Shown: positions 37,928 through 47,242, numbered from the stretch's first letter. The stretch: DNA of 55,491 bases from Bacillus glycinifermentans (GCF_001042475.2 NZ_LECW02000078.1:1-55491); one strand, 5' to 3'. The notes: generated from the letters alone by a model not told the origin. A program made the numbers and translations.

Positions 37928-38215
37928 GTGAATCTGCACATTAATGAAGAGGCGCTTAAGTGGTATAAGGACGAGCTTGATCTGAAAAAAGGAGACCAAG
38001 TCCGATTCTTCGTCCGTTACGGTGGATGCAGCAACGTTCAAAAAGGATTTTCCCTCGGGGTATCGAAAGATGAGCCGCAGCAAATCGGAGCAAGCGCCGA
38101 AGCGGACGGCATTACGTTTTTCATTGAGGAAAGCGATATTTGGTACTTTGACAACCATGATTTGCGTGTAAGCTATAACGCGTCCGCTGAAGAACCGGTG
38201 TTTGAATATCAGTAA
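37928..38215 (+). CDS. yneR: HesB/YneR-family protein
   Basis: A 95-residue protein with the HesB/IscA-like fold (DELDLKKGDQVRFFVRYGGC, then GITFFIEESDIWYFDNHDLRV). It has a single cysteine and lacks the C-terminal CGCG pair used by true A-type iron-sulfur carriers, so it probably does not carry clusters that way. Start is GTG with AAAGGAG nine bases upstream. Followed by a terminator. Confidence 0.88.
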   Translation: MNLHINEEALKWYKDELDLKKGDQVRFFVRYGGCSNVQKGFSLGVSKDEPQQIGASAEADGITFFIEESDIWYFDNHDLRVSYNASAEEPVFEYQ

Positions 38216-38247
38216 AAAAGAACGCTCTATGAAGCGTTCTTTTTTGT
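38214..38247 (+). terminator. Terminator between yneR and yneQ
   Basis: Stem AGAACGCT / AGCGTTCT with a six-base loop, followed by TTTTTTGTTT; the A-run on the other side lets it also serve the convergent yneP-yneQ unit. Confidence 0.85.
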
Positions 38248-38256
38248 TTAAGTTCA

Positions 38257-38565
38257 TCATCGTTCTTCGAGCCGAAAACGTTTGATATGGCTGAACAGCT
38301 TTTCTTTTGTTAAAATCTCGATTTGCTTTTGGCCGATTAAATCAAAGTGGGGAAATCCGCTTCTTTGATCGATCCATTCTTTTTTGAGACCGTACTGCTC
38401 TCCCCAGGCGGAAAGCTTTTCGACGTTTTGGCAGCCAGCTTTTGTCACAGTGCGGGAATCCGGAAACCTGTCATCGATCCAGTAGTGCGTTAAAAACGCA
38501 ATCTCGCCGTTTTGGACCGCACGCTTCCATTCATTCAGCTCCTGTCTATTGATTCCAAAGGCCAT
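38257..38565 (-). CDS. yneQ: Conserved protein YneQ
   Basis: A 102-residue soluble protein of unknown function. It is rich in aromatic and charged residues (FLTHYWIDDRFPDSRTVTKAG, GFPHFDLIGQKQIEIL) with no membrane segment. Its ATG follows directly on the TAA of yneP, so the two are translationally coupled. Identified mainly from its place between yneR and yneP as in B. subtilis. Confidence 0.82.
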   Translation of the reverse strand: MAFGINRQELNEWKRAVQNGEIAFLTHYWIDDRFPDSRTVTKAGCQNVEKLSAWGEQYGLKKEWIDQRSGFPHFDLIGQKQIEILTKEKLFSHIKRFRLEER

Positions 38566-38982
38566 TTACTTTTTGGCCTCTTCGTATGCCTGATGCCACT
38601 CCGGATAAAGCTTCCGGAACTGAAGCGGCTTAAAACTGTCGCGGTCAACGCAAATGTGCGAGCTTGTCCCTTTTACGGCCGTTTCTCCTTCCGGGTTTAA
38701 AATCTCATAGCCGTAAACCGTTTTAAAACCGTTGTATTCTTCAATCCATGTATGTACGGTTGCGGTTTCTCCATAGCGAAGCGGTTTTATGTATCGAACG
38801 TTGACATCGACGACAGGCGACAAGACGTTGTCTTTTTCCATTTCAGCATAGGAAAAGCCGAGGTCTTTAATCAATGCCGTCCGTCCTACCTCCATCCAAA
38901 CCAGATAATTCGCGTGGTAGACGACCCCCATTTGGTCTGTTTCGGCGTACCGAACTTCGATTTCTTTTTTTGAGACGTACAA
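38566..38982 (-). CDS. yneP: Hotdog-fold acyl-CoA thioesterase YneP
   Basis: A 138-residue protein of the 4-hydroxybenzoyl-CoA thioesterase-like family: VRYAETDQMGVVYHANYLVWMEVGR holds the conserved Asp and the central hotdog helix. It probably hydrolyses an acyl-CoA thioester; the substrate is unknown. Start is TTG at 38982 with AGAGGA just upstream. Confidence 0.88.
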   Translation of the reverse strand: MYVSKKEIEVRYAETDQMGVVYHANYLVWMEVGRTALIKDLGFSYAEMEKDNVLSPVVDVNVRYIKPLRYGETATVHTWIEEYNGFKTVYGYEILNPEGETAVKGTSSHICVDRDSFKPLQFRKLYPEWHQAYEEAKK

Positions 38983-39075
38983 AATCCTCTACTCCCTTAT
39001 CAAAAAATGTAATCCCATTTTAGCATAAGCAGCCGGTAAAAACACGAATGGCAGCTTTTCCGATCCGCCGCATGC

Positions 39076-39098
39076 AAAAAACCAGGTTGCCCTGGTTT
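39076..39098 (-). terminator. Terminator of tlp
   Basis: Perfect stem AAACCAGG / CCTGGTTT with a TTGC loop; on the minus strand it is followed by TTTTTTGC. It overlaps the tlp stop codon. Confidence 0.75.
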
Positions 39099-39336
39099 AT
39101 TGATCATATCCTTTTTCCCTAGCATCTGCTTCGTCTTGAATTTCGCTGCGCATCGCCTCAATGCTTTCATTTCGGCGTTCGTTTTTTTCGCGGATCTGCT
39201 GCTGTTCTTCACCGCTTGCAAAGGACAGCTGCTCTTCTGATTCCTCGATGTTTTCGATCGTATTCTGAACCATGTCCTGAAGCTTTTCAACGTTGTCGCT
39301 TCTGTCATCGGGGTTGTGCTTCTGCCCGTTCTCCAT
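39097..39336 (-). CDS. tlp: Small acid-soluble spore protein, thioredoxin-like Tlp
   Basis: A 79-residue highly charged protein closely resembling B. subtilis Tlp (HNPDDRSDNVEKLQDMVQNT, IREKNERRNESIEAMRSEIQ). Made in the forespore and degraded at germination; despite its name it has no thioredoxin CXXC. Start ATG with AAAGGAGG upstream. It follows sspN on the same strand. Confidence 0.92.
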   Translation of the reverse strand: MENGQKHNPDDRSDNVEKLQDMVQNTIENIEESEEQLSFASGEEQQQIREKNERRNESIEAMRSEIQDEADAREKGYDQ

Positions 39337-39363
39337 TATTCGTATTGCCTCCTTTATTAACAG

Positions 39364-39507
39364 TTATTCGCCTTTTGTCTGCATGATAATCGGTGTTTCA
39401 CCTGATTTATCATGCATCTTCTTACCTTTATTGCGCTTATATTCAACCGGCTTTGTCCCAAGATGGCTCGGGGCAAATTTCGCCTGTTTATCATGCTCCC
39501 TCGGCAT
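39364..39507 (-). CDS. sspN: Small acid-soluble spore protein N
   Basis: A 47-residue ORF. The minus-strand frame reads FAPSHLGTKPVEYKRNKGKK then MHDKSGETPIIMQTKGE, which matches SspN from start to stop. The ATG has GGAGGG upstream. A minor forespore protein, normally transcribed together with tlp. Confidence 0.92.
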   Translation of the reverse strand: MPREHDKQAKFAPSHLGTKPVEYKRNKGKKMHDKSGETPIIMQTKGE

Positions 39508-39576
39508 GTCTATCCCTCCTTTTAAGCATTAGGATTCTCAAAAAGAGGCGCAAACATGAACCTAAATTTAAAAAAG

Positions 39577-39702
39577 TCATTTCAGCCTGAATTTCTCTTC
39601 AAGCTTGTCTTCAAGCCGGTCGAGAAATTCCTGATTGGTCAAAAGCTCTTTTTTGTTTTCTGAGACAAGTTCTTCAAATGTGCGCCGATGTGTCTTTTTC
39701 AT
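39577..39702 (-). CDS. FbpB-like Fur-regulated basic protein (41 aa)
   Basis: A 41-residue ORF reading MKKTHRRTFEELVSENKKEL then LTNQEFLDRLEDKLEEKF, matching the small basic protein family of FbpB/FbpC, which in B. subtilis acts with the sRNA FsrA in iron sparing. GGAGGTG lies eight bases before the ATG. A partial Fur-type dyad lies at 39720-39734. This locus in B. subtilis holds a small gene of unclear role, so the exact paralogue is uncertain. Confidence 0.7.
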   Translation of the reverse strand: MKKTHRRTFEELVSENKKELLTNQEFLDRLEDKLEEKFRLK

Positions 39703-39719
39703 TTTGAATCACCTCCAGA

Positions 39720-39734
39720 TGATTTTCATTTTCG
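39720..39734 (-). promoter_or_regulatory. Possible Fur box before the FbpB-like gene
   Basis: The minus-strand sequence CGAAAATGAAAATCA agrees with 10 of the 14 defined bases of the 7-1-7 Fur consensus TGATAATNATTATCA. It lies immediately upstream of the ribosome site. No good -35/-10 pair is visible, so this is tentative. Confidence 0.35.
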
Positions 39735-39754
39735 CCATTTTTTTGCAATATAAG

Positions 39755-39787
39755 CAAAAAGCCGGGATTTTTATAATCCCAGCTTTT
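39755..39787 (-). terminator. Terminator of yneN
   Basis: Stem AAAAGC-GGGATT / AATCCC-GCTTTT with one mismatched base and a five-base loop, overlapping the yneN stop codon. Confidence 0.7.
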
Positions 39788-40277
39788 CTTCCATTTCTTT
39801 TTTTGTCATCGTTCCTAAGACGATGTCTTCGATGATTCCGCTTTCATTTATAATAAATGTCGTCGGATAGGAAAAAATCTCGTATTTTGCATTGATCCCT
39901 TCTTGGTCAAGAACGATCGGGTATGTTAACGCAAGGCTGTCAGCAAACGCTTCAACCGCCTTATGGTTTTTCTCCGATGAAGTGAAATTAACGGCCAGTA
40001 CGGCGATATCCCGATGCTCATTTTGAAGCTGCTGCATATCGGGCATCTCAGTTCTGCAAGGCTTGCACCACGTCGCCCAAAAATTGAGCAGCACTTTTTT
40101 TCCTTTAAAGTCGGATAATGAGACATCCTCTCCGCCTTTTAAAGAGGGAAGCGTAAAATCCGGCGCTTTTTCTCCCTTTTCAATCCCGATTTCGGCTTCC
40201 TTGTGCATTGCAAAATTCCAAAACGCAAAACCGGCCAACAGAAGAAGGAAGGCTATTGCGAGCGATTTTTTAATCAT
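39771..40277 (-). CDS. yneN: Membrane-anchored thiol-disulfide oxidoreductase YneN
   Basis: A 168-residue TlpA/ResA-like protein: an N-terminal membrane anchor (KKSLAIAFLLLLAGFAFW), then a thioredoxin fold outside the membrane with the active site WCKPC in NFWATWCKPCRTEMP and the cis-Pro loop SYPTTFII. It probably reduces disulfides on exported proteins. The ATG at 40277 with GGAGG six bases upstream is the true start; the frame extends to 40349 without a signal-like start. Confidence 0.9.
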   Translation of the reverse strand: MIKKSLAIAFLLLLAGFAFWNFAMHKEAEIGIEKGEKAPDFTLPSLKGGEDVSLSDFKGKKVLLNFWATWCKPCRTEMPDMQQLQNEHRDIAVLAVNFTSSEKNHKAVEAFADSLALTYPIVLDQEGINAKYEIFSYPTTFIINESGIIEDIVLGTMTKKEMEEKLGL

Positions 40278-40310
40278 CGATATCCTCCAAGCATTAAGGC
40301 ATGTACACCT

Positions 40311-40342
40311 AAAAAAGAAGAGAAAGCAATCGCTCTCTCTTC
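40311..40342 (-). terminator. Terminator of citB
   Basis: Stem GAAGAGA-AGC / GCT-TCTCTTC with one mismatch and a four-base loop, followed on the minus strand by TTTTTTAGG. Confidence 0.8.
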
Positions 40343-40354
40343 CTGACACACAGA

Positions 40355-43081
40355 CTACTGTTTCATTTTGTTGCGGAGAACCATTTGCAGGATTCCGCCG
40401 TGGCGGTAATAGTCAATTTCGACTTCGCTGTCGAAGCGAACGACGGCTTCAAACGATTTCACCGTTCCGTCTTCGCTTGTCGCTTTTACCGGAACAAGAT
40501 CGCGCGGACGCACCGTTTCATTCACATCCACTTCAATCGTTTCTTTTCCTGTCAAACCGAGTGTCTCCGCGTTTTCTCCCTCTTTGAATTGAAGCGGAAG
40601 AACGCCCATGAGAACGAGGTTGCTTCTGTGGATTCTTTCAAAGCTCTCGGCGATGACCGTTTTAATGCCGAGAAGGTTCGTTCCTTTTGCCGCCCAGTCA
40701 CGTGAAGATCCCATTCCGTAATCTTTTCCGGCGATGACGGCGAGACCTGTGCCGCTTTCTTTATACTTCATGCAGGCATCATAAATGGACATGACTTCAC
40801 CTGTAGGCCAATATGTTGTATATCCGCCTTCTGTTCCCGGAGCAATCTGGTTTTTGATTCTGATGTTGGCGAATGTACCTCTCATCATGACTTCATGGTT
40901 GCCCCGGCGTGAACCATATGAGTTGAAATCTCTAGGTGAAACGCCTTTTTCCTGCAGATATTTGCCGGCCGGCGTATCTTTTCCGATTGCTCCCGCAGGA
41001 GAAATATGGTCTGTTGTGACGGAGTCTCCGAACTTGCCGACAACGCACAAGCCTTTGAGCGGCTCAACAATTCCCGGCTCAACTGACATGTTTTCGAAGA
41101 ACGGCGGATTTTGAATGTAAGTCGATTCATCGTCCCATTTGTAAAGGGCTTCATCCGTTGTTTCGATCGCATTCCAGCGTTCATTGTCATCGAAGACGCG
41201 CTCATATTCTTTTCTGAACAACTCAGGTGTAACGGTTTGTTTGACGACCGTATTAATTTCGTCCATCGTCGGCCAAATGTCGTTGAAGTATACCTTCTGT
41301 CCGTTTTTATCGACCCCGATCGGCTCATTTTTCAAATCGATGTCAACCGTTCCAGCCAGTGCATATGCGACGACAAGCGGCGGTGAAGCAAGATAGTTTC
41401 CTTTGACAAGCGGGTGAATACGTCCTTCAAAGTTACGGTTTCCGGAAAGAACGGACGTAATCAAGAGATCGTTCTCAGCTACCGCTTTTTCGATTTCCGG
41501 CGCAAGCGGTCCGGAGTTTCCGATACACGTTGTACAGCCGTATCCGACGATGTTGAATCCAAGCTCGCGCAAATAAGGAAGCAGACCGGAGTTGACCAAA
41601 TAGCCTGTGACGACTTTAGAACCCGGTGCAAGGGATGTCTTCACATAATTAGGTACTGTTAAGCCGAGTTCCACCGCTTTTTTGGCAACGAGCCCCGCCC
41701 CGATCAATACATACGGGTTTGACGTATTTGTACAGCTCGTGATTGCCGCAATCGCGATTGCACCCGTTTTCATAACAGCTTCTTCGCCGTTTTCAAGCGC
41801 AAACTTGATTTCTTTGTCCGCTTCAGAAGCTTCCAGGCCAAAACCTTGGTTACCTGCAGGGCTGACCAAATGCTTGTGGAACGTTTCCTTCATGTCGGAA
41901 AGCGGAATTAAATCCTGAGGACGCTTCGGCCCTGAAAGGTTTGCTTCAACTTTTGACAAGTCGATTTCCACGATATCCGTAAATACAGGATCTTCCTGAT
42001 CAGGCGTGTAGAACAGTCCATTTTGACGGCAATATTCTTTTACTACCGCAATATGCTCTTCATCGCGGCCTGTTAATCTCATGTATTCGAGCGCCTCTTC
42101 ATCAACCGGGAAGAAACCGCAAGTTGCGCCGTATTCAGGAGCCATGTTGGCGATCGTCGCACGGTCTGCAAGCGGCAGCTCAGCCACACCCGGTCCGAAG
42201 AACTCGACAAATTTGCCGACAACGCCTTTTTCGCGGAGAACCTGAGTCACTTTCAACGCCAGATCCGTAGCGGTCGTGCCGTTTGGAAGCTTGCCGACGA
42301 GTTTCGCTCCGATGACTTCAGGTACAGGGAAATAAGAAGGCTGCCCAAGCATGCCCGCTTCGGCTTCAATTCCGCCGACACCCCAGCCGAGAACGCCGAT
42401 TCCGTTGATCATCGTCGTATGAGAGTCTGTTCCGACGAGCGTATCAGGGTAAGTGACGATTTCTCCGTCTTCTTCGACGGCATGTACGACATTCGCCAAA
42501 TACTCAAGGTTAACCTGGTGAACGATTCCTGTCGCAGGCGGAACGGCTTGATAGTTGTTAAACGCTTTTTTCGCCCAGCTTAAAAATTTATAACGCTCTG
42601 CATTTCTTTCAAATTCAAGATCCATGTTGACGGTCAGCGCATCATCGGTACCGGCTTTGTCAACCTGTACGGAGTGGTCGATGACAAGGTCAACCGGAAT
42701 TTCCGGATTAATTTTGTCCGGATCTCCGCCGACTTGCGCCATCGCTTTGCGCAATGAAGCGAGGTCTACTACGGCAGGAACACCGGTGAAATCCTGTAAA
42801 ATAACCCGGGAAGGTTTAAAAGGAACATCAAGGTCTTTTAATTCAGCAGTGCCCCATTTTGCTAAATTTTCAACGTGCTCCTTTGTGATGACTCTTCCGT
42901 CGACTTGACGAAGCACAGATTCCAGCAGGACCTTGATGGAATAAGGCAATTTCGACACTTTTCCAATTCCTTGATCCTCTAATGCTTTTAAAGAATAATA
43001 GCTGTACATTTTGCCATGTACAGTGAACGTTTTTCTTGACTGAAAAGCGTCTTTTTTTGCGATTTGCTGCTGTTTCGCCAT
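40355..43081 (-). CDS. citB: Aconitate hydratase
   Basis: A 908-residue aconitase of the AcnA/IRP type, converting citrate to isocitrate in the TCA cycle and known in Bacillus also to bind RNA when its cluster is lost. The [4Fe-4S] ligands are in SCTNTSNP and [11 protein letters not shown]; substrate residues are in [21 protein letters not shown] and the C-terminal swivel domain [16 protein letters not shown]. Upstream, a TTATT / AATAA dyad (about 43202-43217) could be a CcpC-type site, which is how citB is controlled in B. subtilis. Confidence 0.96.
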   Translation of the reverse strand: MAKQQQIAKKDAFQSRKTFTVHGKMYSYYSLKALEDQGIGKVSKLPYSIKVLLESVLRQVDGRVITKEHVENLAKWGTAELKDLDVPFKPSRVILQDFTGVPAVVDLASLRKAMAQVGGDPDKINPEIPVDLVIDHSVQVDKAGTDDALTVNMDLEFERNAERYKFLSWAKKAFNNYQAVPPATGIVHQVNLEYLANVVHAVEEDGEIVTYPDTLVGTDSHTTMINGIGVLGWGVGGIEAEAGMLGQPSYFPVPEVIGAKLVGKLPNGTTATDLALKVTQVLREKGVVGKFVEFFGPGVAELPLADRATIANMAPEYGATCGFFPVDEEALEYMRLTGRDEEHIAVVKEYCRQNGLFYTPDQEDPVFTDIVEIDLSKVEANLSGPKRPQDLIPLSDMKETFHKHLVSPAGNQGFGLEASEADKEIKFALENGEEAVMKTGAIAIAAITSCTNTSNPYVLIGAGLVAKKAVELGLTVPNYVKTSLAPGSKVVTGYLVNSGLLPYLRELGFNIVGYGCTTCIGNSGPLAPEIEKAVAENDLLITSVLSGNRNFEGRIHPLVKGNYLASPPLVVAYALAGTVDIDLKNEPIGVDKNGQKVYFNDIWPTMDEINTVVKQTVTPELFRKEYERVFDDNERWNAIETTDEALYKWDDESTYIQNPPFFENMSVEPGIVEPLKGLCVVGKFGDSVTTDHISPAGAIGKDTPAGKYLQEKGVSPRDFNSYGSRRGNHEVMMRGTFANIRIKNQIAPGTEGGYTTYWPTGEVMSIYDACMKYKESGTGLAVIAGKDYGMGSSRDWAAKGTNLLGIKTVIAESFERIHRSNLVLMGVLPLQFKEGENAETLGLTGKETIEVDVNETVRPRDLVPVKATSEDGTVKSFEAVVRFDSEVEIDYYRHGGILQMVLRNKMKQ

Positions 43082-43314
43082 TTCTCCAAAATCCCCCTTT
43101 AAAGATCAAGATCATATACCAGAAAAATCGGCATATTTCACCACAATTTTCTCACAATTTAATCTTAAAACAATTTTAAACATAAGTAAATATCAATGTT
43201 TTTATTAAATTCAATAAGAAAGCCTTATGCTTGTAAAAAAGTTTATTTTACTGGAAATACATTTTTTTATACAAAGACAAGAACGCGGATATACTACACC
43301 CTGAGGTGATAGCA

Positions 43315-43461
43315 TTGTCAAAACGAAAAGCAAATCATGTCATTCCCGGAATGAACAATGCGAAAAGGCAAGGAAACGGCGCCGGCTACATTGAGGATGA
43401 CCAGCACATCCTGACCGAAGCCGAACGCCAAAACAATAAAAAGCGCAAAACGAATCAATAA
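43315..43461 (+). CDS. sspO: Small acid-soluble spore protein O
   Basis: A 48-residue ORF beginning at TTG with GAGGTGA upstream. [20 protein letters not shown] then [20 protein letters not shown] match SspO (CotK). Divergent from citB and followed 26 bp later by sspP, as in B. subtilis. Confidence 0.9.
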   Translation: MSKRKANHVIPGMNNAKRQGNGAGYIEDDQHILTEAERQNNKKRKTNQ

Positions 43462-43487
43462 AATCCTAAAACAGGAGGTCGGGAATA

Positions 43488-43637
43488 TTGACGAATAAAA
43501 ACGACGGCAAAGATATGCGCAAAAACGCGCCGAAGGGAGCTCAAGCAGGCCAGCAGCCGGAACCTTTGGACGGGAGCAAAAAGGTGAAAAACCGAAACCA
43601 CACAAGGCAAAAACACAACTCGCATCACGATATGTAA
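43488..43637 (+). CDS. sspP: Small acid-soluble spore protein P
   Basis: A 49-residue basic ORF beginning at TTG with AGGAGG ten bases upstream. [20 protein letters not shown] and the His/Asn/Lys-rich end ([16 protein letters not shown]) match SspP (CotL). Second gene of the sspO-sspP unit, closed by a strong hairpin. Confidence 0.88.
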   Translation: MTNKNDGKDMRKNAPKGAQAGQQPEPLDGSKKVKNRNHTRQKHNSHHDM

Positions 43638-43641
43638 TCGT

Positions 43642-43686
43642 AAACGCCTGCGGACAAGCTTATGCAGACGCAGGCGTTTCCCTTTT
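43642..43686 (+). terminator. Terminator of sspO-sspP
   Basis: Perfect 11-base stem AAACGCCTGCG / CGCAGGCGTTT with a 16-base loop, followed by CCCTTTTC. Confidence 0.82.
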
Positions 43687-43746
43687 CACAAGTATTCAAA
43701 GTGAAGCATACCTTATCATGAAGGCTAGGTATGGAGGAATGCTTCA

Positions 43747-44121
43747 ATGACAAATGCAAAACAGTTCGATTCCTCTGATTTTGAAGAGGAATGGATGAAG
43801 CAGTTTTTTGATGACCCCTTTGCCCTGTATGATGAAACCCTTCCCATTGATCTGTATGAGACAAGTACCGAATATATCATTGAAACAGAATTGTCCAACT
43901 TCACCCCCTGCAGCCTCCGCATCACGTTTTCCGGTTATGATTTCAAACTTGCTGTCATATCAGACGAACAGGATTACGAAAAAACGATGATGCTTCCTTT
44001 TTTTCTGAATGACAAGCAGATTGAAACCGAATGCCAAAACCAAATCCTTTCGGTTAAAATCAGCAAACAAGCAAACAAAGATGAAACATCCGTTTCTTTT
44101 CATATTCCTTTTCATGAATAA
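43747..44121 (+). CDS. cotM: Spore coat protein M (alpha-crystallin-like)
   Basis: A 124-residue protein of the small heat-shock (HSP20) fold: ESTEYIIETEL-like ETSTEYIIETELSNFTPCSL and IEVKISK-like LSVKISKQANKD. CotM is an outer spore-coat protein involved in coat assembly. Start ATG with GGAGGA upstream. Same place as in B. subtilis between sspP and yneK. Confidence 0.88.
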   Translation: MTNAKQFDSSDFEEEWMKQFFDDPFALYDETLPIDLYETSTEYIIETELSNFTPCSLRITFSGYDFKLAVISDEQDYEKTMMLPFFLNDKQIETECQNQILSVKISKQANKDETSVSFHIPFHE

Positions 44122-44126
44122 AAAGG

Positions 44127-44168
44127 ACCCCGGCAGGCTTAGCGACGCTTAGCCCGTGCCGGGGTTTC
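44127..44168 (+). terminator. Terminator of cotM
   Basis: Stem ACCCCGGCA / TGCCGGGGT with an inner GCTTAGC / GCTTAGC-containing loop, followed by TTCTCC. Confidence 0.75.
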
Positions 44169-44351
44169 TCCGTTCACCCGTCAAATATCCTCTAGCAATC
44201 CTCCATGGCCGAAAAAGAGAATTGCTATACGATAGACTATGTTCTAGCGGCTCTTTTGATTAGACGGATGCCGCCAATTTATATTATTTTTTCTATGTTC
44301 TTCTAAAATGGGTTCATGTACAATAGTCTGTAGATAAAGGAGTGATGATAG

Positions 44352-44780
44352 ATGCTGGAAGGTTGGTTTTTATGGCTGATGCTGCTGTGGATCGTCACGA
44401 TGATCGTCCTTTTATCGATCGGCGGATTTTTTATGTTTCGCAAATTTTTAAAACGTTTTCCAAAAGAGGACGGAAAGTCAGAGCTTGACTGGCAGGACTA
44501 CTACATTGAGCAGACGAGGCACATGTGGAAGCAGGAAGAAAAAGAGCTGCTTGAAGAGCTTGTGTCTCCGGTTCCCGAGCTGTTTCGCGACACAGCGAAA
44601 GCGAAAATCGCCGGAAAAATCGGCGAGCTGGCTTTAAAAGAAAACGCCGGTTCGATCGATCAGGACTTAATCGTCAGAGGCTATATACTGGCTACCCCGA
44701 AAAGGGATCATAAGTTTCTGCTCAAACGCTTGAAGGAAAAAAATATTGACTACTCCCCGTACCATGCGCTATTTAAATAA
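44352..44780 (+). CDS. yneK: DUF2621 membrane protein YneK
   Basis: A 142-residue protein with one N-terminal membrane helix (FLWLMLLWIVTMIVLLSIGG) and a charged cytoplasmic part (DWQDYYIEQTRHMWKQEEKE, PVPELFRDTAKAKIAGKIGE). Matches the DUF2621 family; function unknown. Start ATG with AAAGGAGTGATG upstream. Ends at a terminator shared with the convergent ccdC gene. Confidence 0.85.
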   Translation: MLEGWFLWLMLLWIVTMIVLLSIGGFFMFRKFLKRFPKEDGKSELDWQDYYIEQTRHMWKQEEKELLEELVSPVPELFRDTAKAKIAGKIGELALKENAGSIDQDLIVRGYILATPKRDHKFLLKRLKEKNIDYSPYHALFK

Positions 44781-44783
44781 AAT

Positions 44784-44818
44784 AAAACCTTTCCTGATAA
44801 ACGGAAAGGTTTTGCTTT
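44784..44818 (+). terminator. Bidirectional terminator of yneK and ccdC
   Basis: Perfect 11-base stem AAAACCTTTCC / GGAAAGGTTTT with an eight-base loop between two convergent genes. Confidence 0.85.
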
Positions 44819-45302
44819 AATTGATCTGCATATTGTTTGACGCTTCCAGTTGGTTTGAAAGCTTTCTGAAGGATAAATACATGGCGATCCGCCACGGAAC
44901 GATCATCCCAAATGCAAGAATCCAAAACATTCCGCTTAACGCCCCGTAGTCGATCGATGTGCTCAAAATGCTTTTCATGACGATTCTGATCAAAAGAAGA
45001 CCGATCAAAATAAATACAAAGGCTTTGGAACGCTTCAAATAAATTTTATCTTCCCTGATTTCGAATTTTGACGTTTTAATCAAGAAAATCGAAAAAATCA
45101 TGCCTACAGTAATGGCTTCCAAAAATTCTGCGCCTGTAACGTGAAACACCGGAAATAAAAACATCAATGCGCCTGTGCTCATAAAAATCGGCGGCAATAT
45201 AATTTTTTTGGCCGTAGCCGGTTTTTCAGATGACTTGATTCTGACGGCCATGACAACGACGGCCATCACGACGGCAAGAATAGATGAAACTACAATCATC
45301 AT
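44817..45302 (-). CDS. ccdC: Cytochrome c biogenesis protein CcdC (YneJ)
   Basis: A 161-residue membrane protein with about five helices (VVSSILAVVMAVVVMAVRI, KIILPPIFMSTGALMFLFPVF, AFVFILIGLLLIRIVM and others), matching the CcdC/YneJ family. Third gene of the ccdA-yneI-yneJ unit; in B. subtilis CcdA is needed for cytochrome c maturation while the need for CcdC is unclear. Confidence 0.85.
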   Translation of the reverse strand: MMIVVSSILAVVMAVVVMAVRIKSSEKPATAKKIILPPIFMSTGALMFLFPVFHVTGAEFLEAITVGMIFSIFLIKTSKFEIREDKIYLKRSKAFVFILIGLLLIRIVMKSILSTSIDYGALSGMFWILAFGMIVPWRIAMYLSFRKLSNQLEASNNMQIN

Positions 45303-45394
45303 AAAGTATCATCCCTTTATCTTTTTGCAAATTTTTCTACTGTATACTATACTCCAAAACGCAGAAAAAAACCATTCCCGCGGGTTACCCTCGT

Positions 45395-45760
45395 TTACGC
45401 TTTCCCGAGCACAAGCCGGATGGCTTCCATTACTTTTGCTTCCTCAAAAGGCTTGACGATAAAGTCTTTTGCCCCGGCCTCAATCGCCTCTACGACGATC
45501 CGCTGCTGACGCATGGCTGTGCACATAATCACCTTTGCCTTCGGCTCGATTTGAATCATTTCCTTTAACGCTTCGATTCCGTTTTTCACAGGCATCGTAA
45601 TATCCATGATGACAAGGTCCGGTCTGAGCTCTTCATACAGCAATACGGCCTCCTCGCCATTTTCGGCTTCCCCTGCGACATGAAAATCTTCCGCTTCGAG
45701 AATTCCCCTTATTTTATCTCTCATGAATTTTGCATCATCAACAATTAAAACCCTTGTCAT
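45395..45760 (-). CDS. yneI: CheY-like single-domain response regulator YneI
   Basis: A 121-residue receiver domain with the acidic pocket D8-D9, phospho-acceptor D53 in IMDITMP, and the conserved Lys in FIVKPFEEA. There is no output domain and no histidine kinase nearby. The ATG at 45760 is preferred over the GTG at 45778 because the GGAGGGG ribosome site lies between them. Second gene after ccdA; also called ccdB. Confidence 0.9.
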   Translation of the reverse strand: MTRVLIVDDAKFMRDKIRGILEAEDFHVAGEAENGEEAVLLYEELRPDLVIMDITMPVKNGIEALKEMIQIEPKAKVIMCTAMRQQRIVVEAIEAGAKDFIVKPFEEAKVMEAIRLVLGKA

Positions 45761-45824
45761 ACTCCCCTCCATTATCACAGTCCAGTTTATTATAACAAAA
45801 AACGGCCACCCTCTAAAAAAGATA

Positions 45825-46532
45825 CTAAAAGCCTCTAAAATCGCCGAACAGCTCCGATAACACGATGATGATTTTCGTCATCCAATCAAAAAACAGGAGG
45901 ATTCCGATCAAAATCATTGCAACGCCTCCGATCTTCATGATCAGAAGCTGATGCTTCCTGAGCCATTTAACTTTTGAGATAAAAAAGGACAGAAGCAAAA
46001 AAGGCAGGCTGAATCCGAGTGCATACAGCAGCATATACGGCACCGCAGATACCGGATTGCTCCCTGCCAGCGCGATTACGGCAGCTAATATCGGACCCGT
46101 ACACGGCGTCCAGCCGGCTGCAAACGCCATCCCAATGCCGACGGAGCCCAATAAACCGCCCGGCTTGTTTTTAAAGTGAAGCCGCCTCTCTTTCATTAAA
46201 AATTCAGGCTTGAACACACCCAATGTGACAAAACCGAAAAAAATGATCAATATGGCTCCAAGCTGCCTGATCAAATTGTGGTAATCCTTAAAAAAGGAGC
46301 CGACAAGCGATGTACTGTAGCCTAAGGCAACAAAAATAACCGAAAAGCCGATCAGGAAAAAGACCGTATGCAGCAGGCTTCTTTTTTGCAGCATCATTCT
46401 GTCCGAATGGATGTCACTCATGCTGACGCCGGTGATATAGGATAAAAATGCCGGATACAGCGGCAGGCAGCAAGGCGAAATAAAAGATAGGAATCCTGCG
46501 CCGAAAGCCAGAACATAATTAATATCTGTCAT
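45825..46532 (-). CDS. ccdA: Thiol-disulfide transporter CcdA
   Basis: A 235-residue membrane protein with six helices that passes reducing power across the membrane for cytochrome c maturation and spore synthesis. The paired cysteines lie in [13 protein letters not shown] (C21, with C22 beside it) and [10 protein letters not shown] (near 142). The ATG at 46532, with AAGGGAG upstream, is chosen because the frame upstream to 46601 lacks membrane or signal character. Confidence 0.92.
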   Translation of the reverse strand: MTDINYVLAFGAGFLSFISPCCLPLYPAFLSYITGVSMSDIHSDRMMLQKRSLLHTVFFLIGFSVIFVALGYSTSLVGSFFKDYHNLIRQLGAILIIFFGFVTLGVFKPEFLMKERRLHFKNKPGGLLGSVGIGMAFAAGWTPCTGPILAAVIALAGSNPVSAVPYMLLYALGFSLPFLLLSFFISKVKWLRKHQLLIMKIGGVAMILIGILLFFDWMTKIIIVLSELFGDFRGF

Positions 46533-46772
46533 TCTCTTTCTCCCTTCCATTTCCAGGAATATCATGCAAGAAAAACATCTACTATGACAATTACATTTCA
46601 ATTTTCTAACATATCACCAAAAAAGATATAGTCTTTCCGAATTTCTTTATGTAATCGATTTTTGGCTATTTACCCTTCCCACCTTTTGAATTGAAAAGAA
46701 ACCTATATATGGATATAATAGCATTTAGTAGGCATCGGAAAAGATGATATACAGAAGAAAGGATAAATTCCT

Positions 46773-46940
46773 GTGATGAAAGAAAACCTGCTTTATGAAA
46801 TTGAGGAAAAAAGAAAAGAGTTGCTGCAAATTGTCATGACAAATGGCATGACATCAAATATTACCATTCAGCACAGCCAGCAGCTTGATATCCTTCTTTT
46901 AGAATACCAAAAACTATCGCTGAGCGGCAGCACACAATAA
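46773..46940 (+). CDS. ynzD: Spo0E-family aspartyl-phosphate phosphatase YnzD
   Basis: A 55-codon ORF (GTG at 46773 or the next codon, ATG at 46776; AAAGGA upstream suits both). The product has two short helices and the Spo0E signature HSQQLDILLLEYQ around residues 33-45. Such proteins dephosphorylate Spo0A-P and delay sporulation. Located between ccdA and yneF as in B. subtilis. A terminator follows. Confidence 0.85.
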   Translation: MMKENLLYEIEEKRKELLQIVMTNGMTSNITIQHSQQLDILLLEYQKLSLSGSTQ

Positions 46941-46954
46941 TTATAGATCAAAAT

Positions 46955-46986
46955 AAAAAACCCAAAAAAAGCGGGTTTTTTATTTT
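46955..46986 (+). terminator. Terminator of ynzD
   Basis: Stem AAAAACCC / GGGTTTTT with a nine-base A-rich loop, followed by TATTTTATAA. It may also end yneF on the other strand. Confidence 0.7.
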
Positions 46987-47023
46987 ATAACCATGTTTCT
47001 TCTATGTCATAATCGCATTTGCA

Positions 47024-47242
47024 TTATTTCGTTTGATTTTCCATGGCTTTCATCATTTGATTAATTTTCTTTTGGGACGGCTTCATGCCCATCTGCATCA
47101 TCATCATGCGTAACATTTGTTCATTAATTGGCGGATTTTTTTTCAAATAGTTCATCATATATTTACGAGCGATAAAAAATCCTAGTGCAACACCTGCGAG
47201 CAAAGCCAAAACGCCCACCAGGATGACAACCCATAAATCCAT
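47024..47242 (-). CDS. yneF: UPF0154 membrane protein YneF
   Basis: A 72-residue protein: one N-terminal membrane helix ([20 protein letters not shown]) followed by a basic, Met-rich cytoplasmic tail ([20 protein letters not shown]). Matches UPF0154; role unknown. Start ATG with AGGAGG upstream. Confidence 0.9.
   Translation of the reverse strand: MDLWVVILVGVLALLAGVALGFFIARKYMMNYLKKNPPINEQMLRMMMMQMGMKPSQKKINQMMKAMENQTK

Noticed and set aside
43202..43217. CcpC operator of citB
   Set aside because: A TTATT / AATAA dyad is present, but it is short, AT-rich and not clearly placed relative to a promoter; mentioned only under citB.
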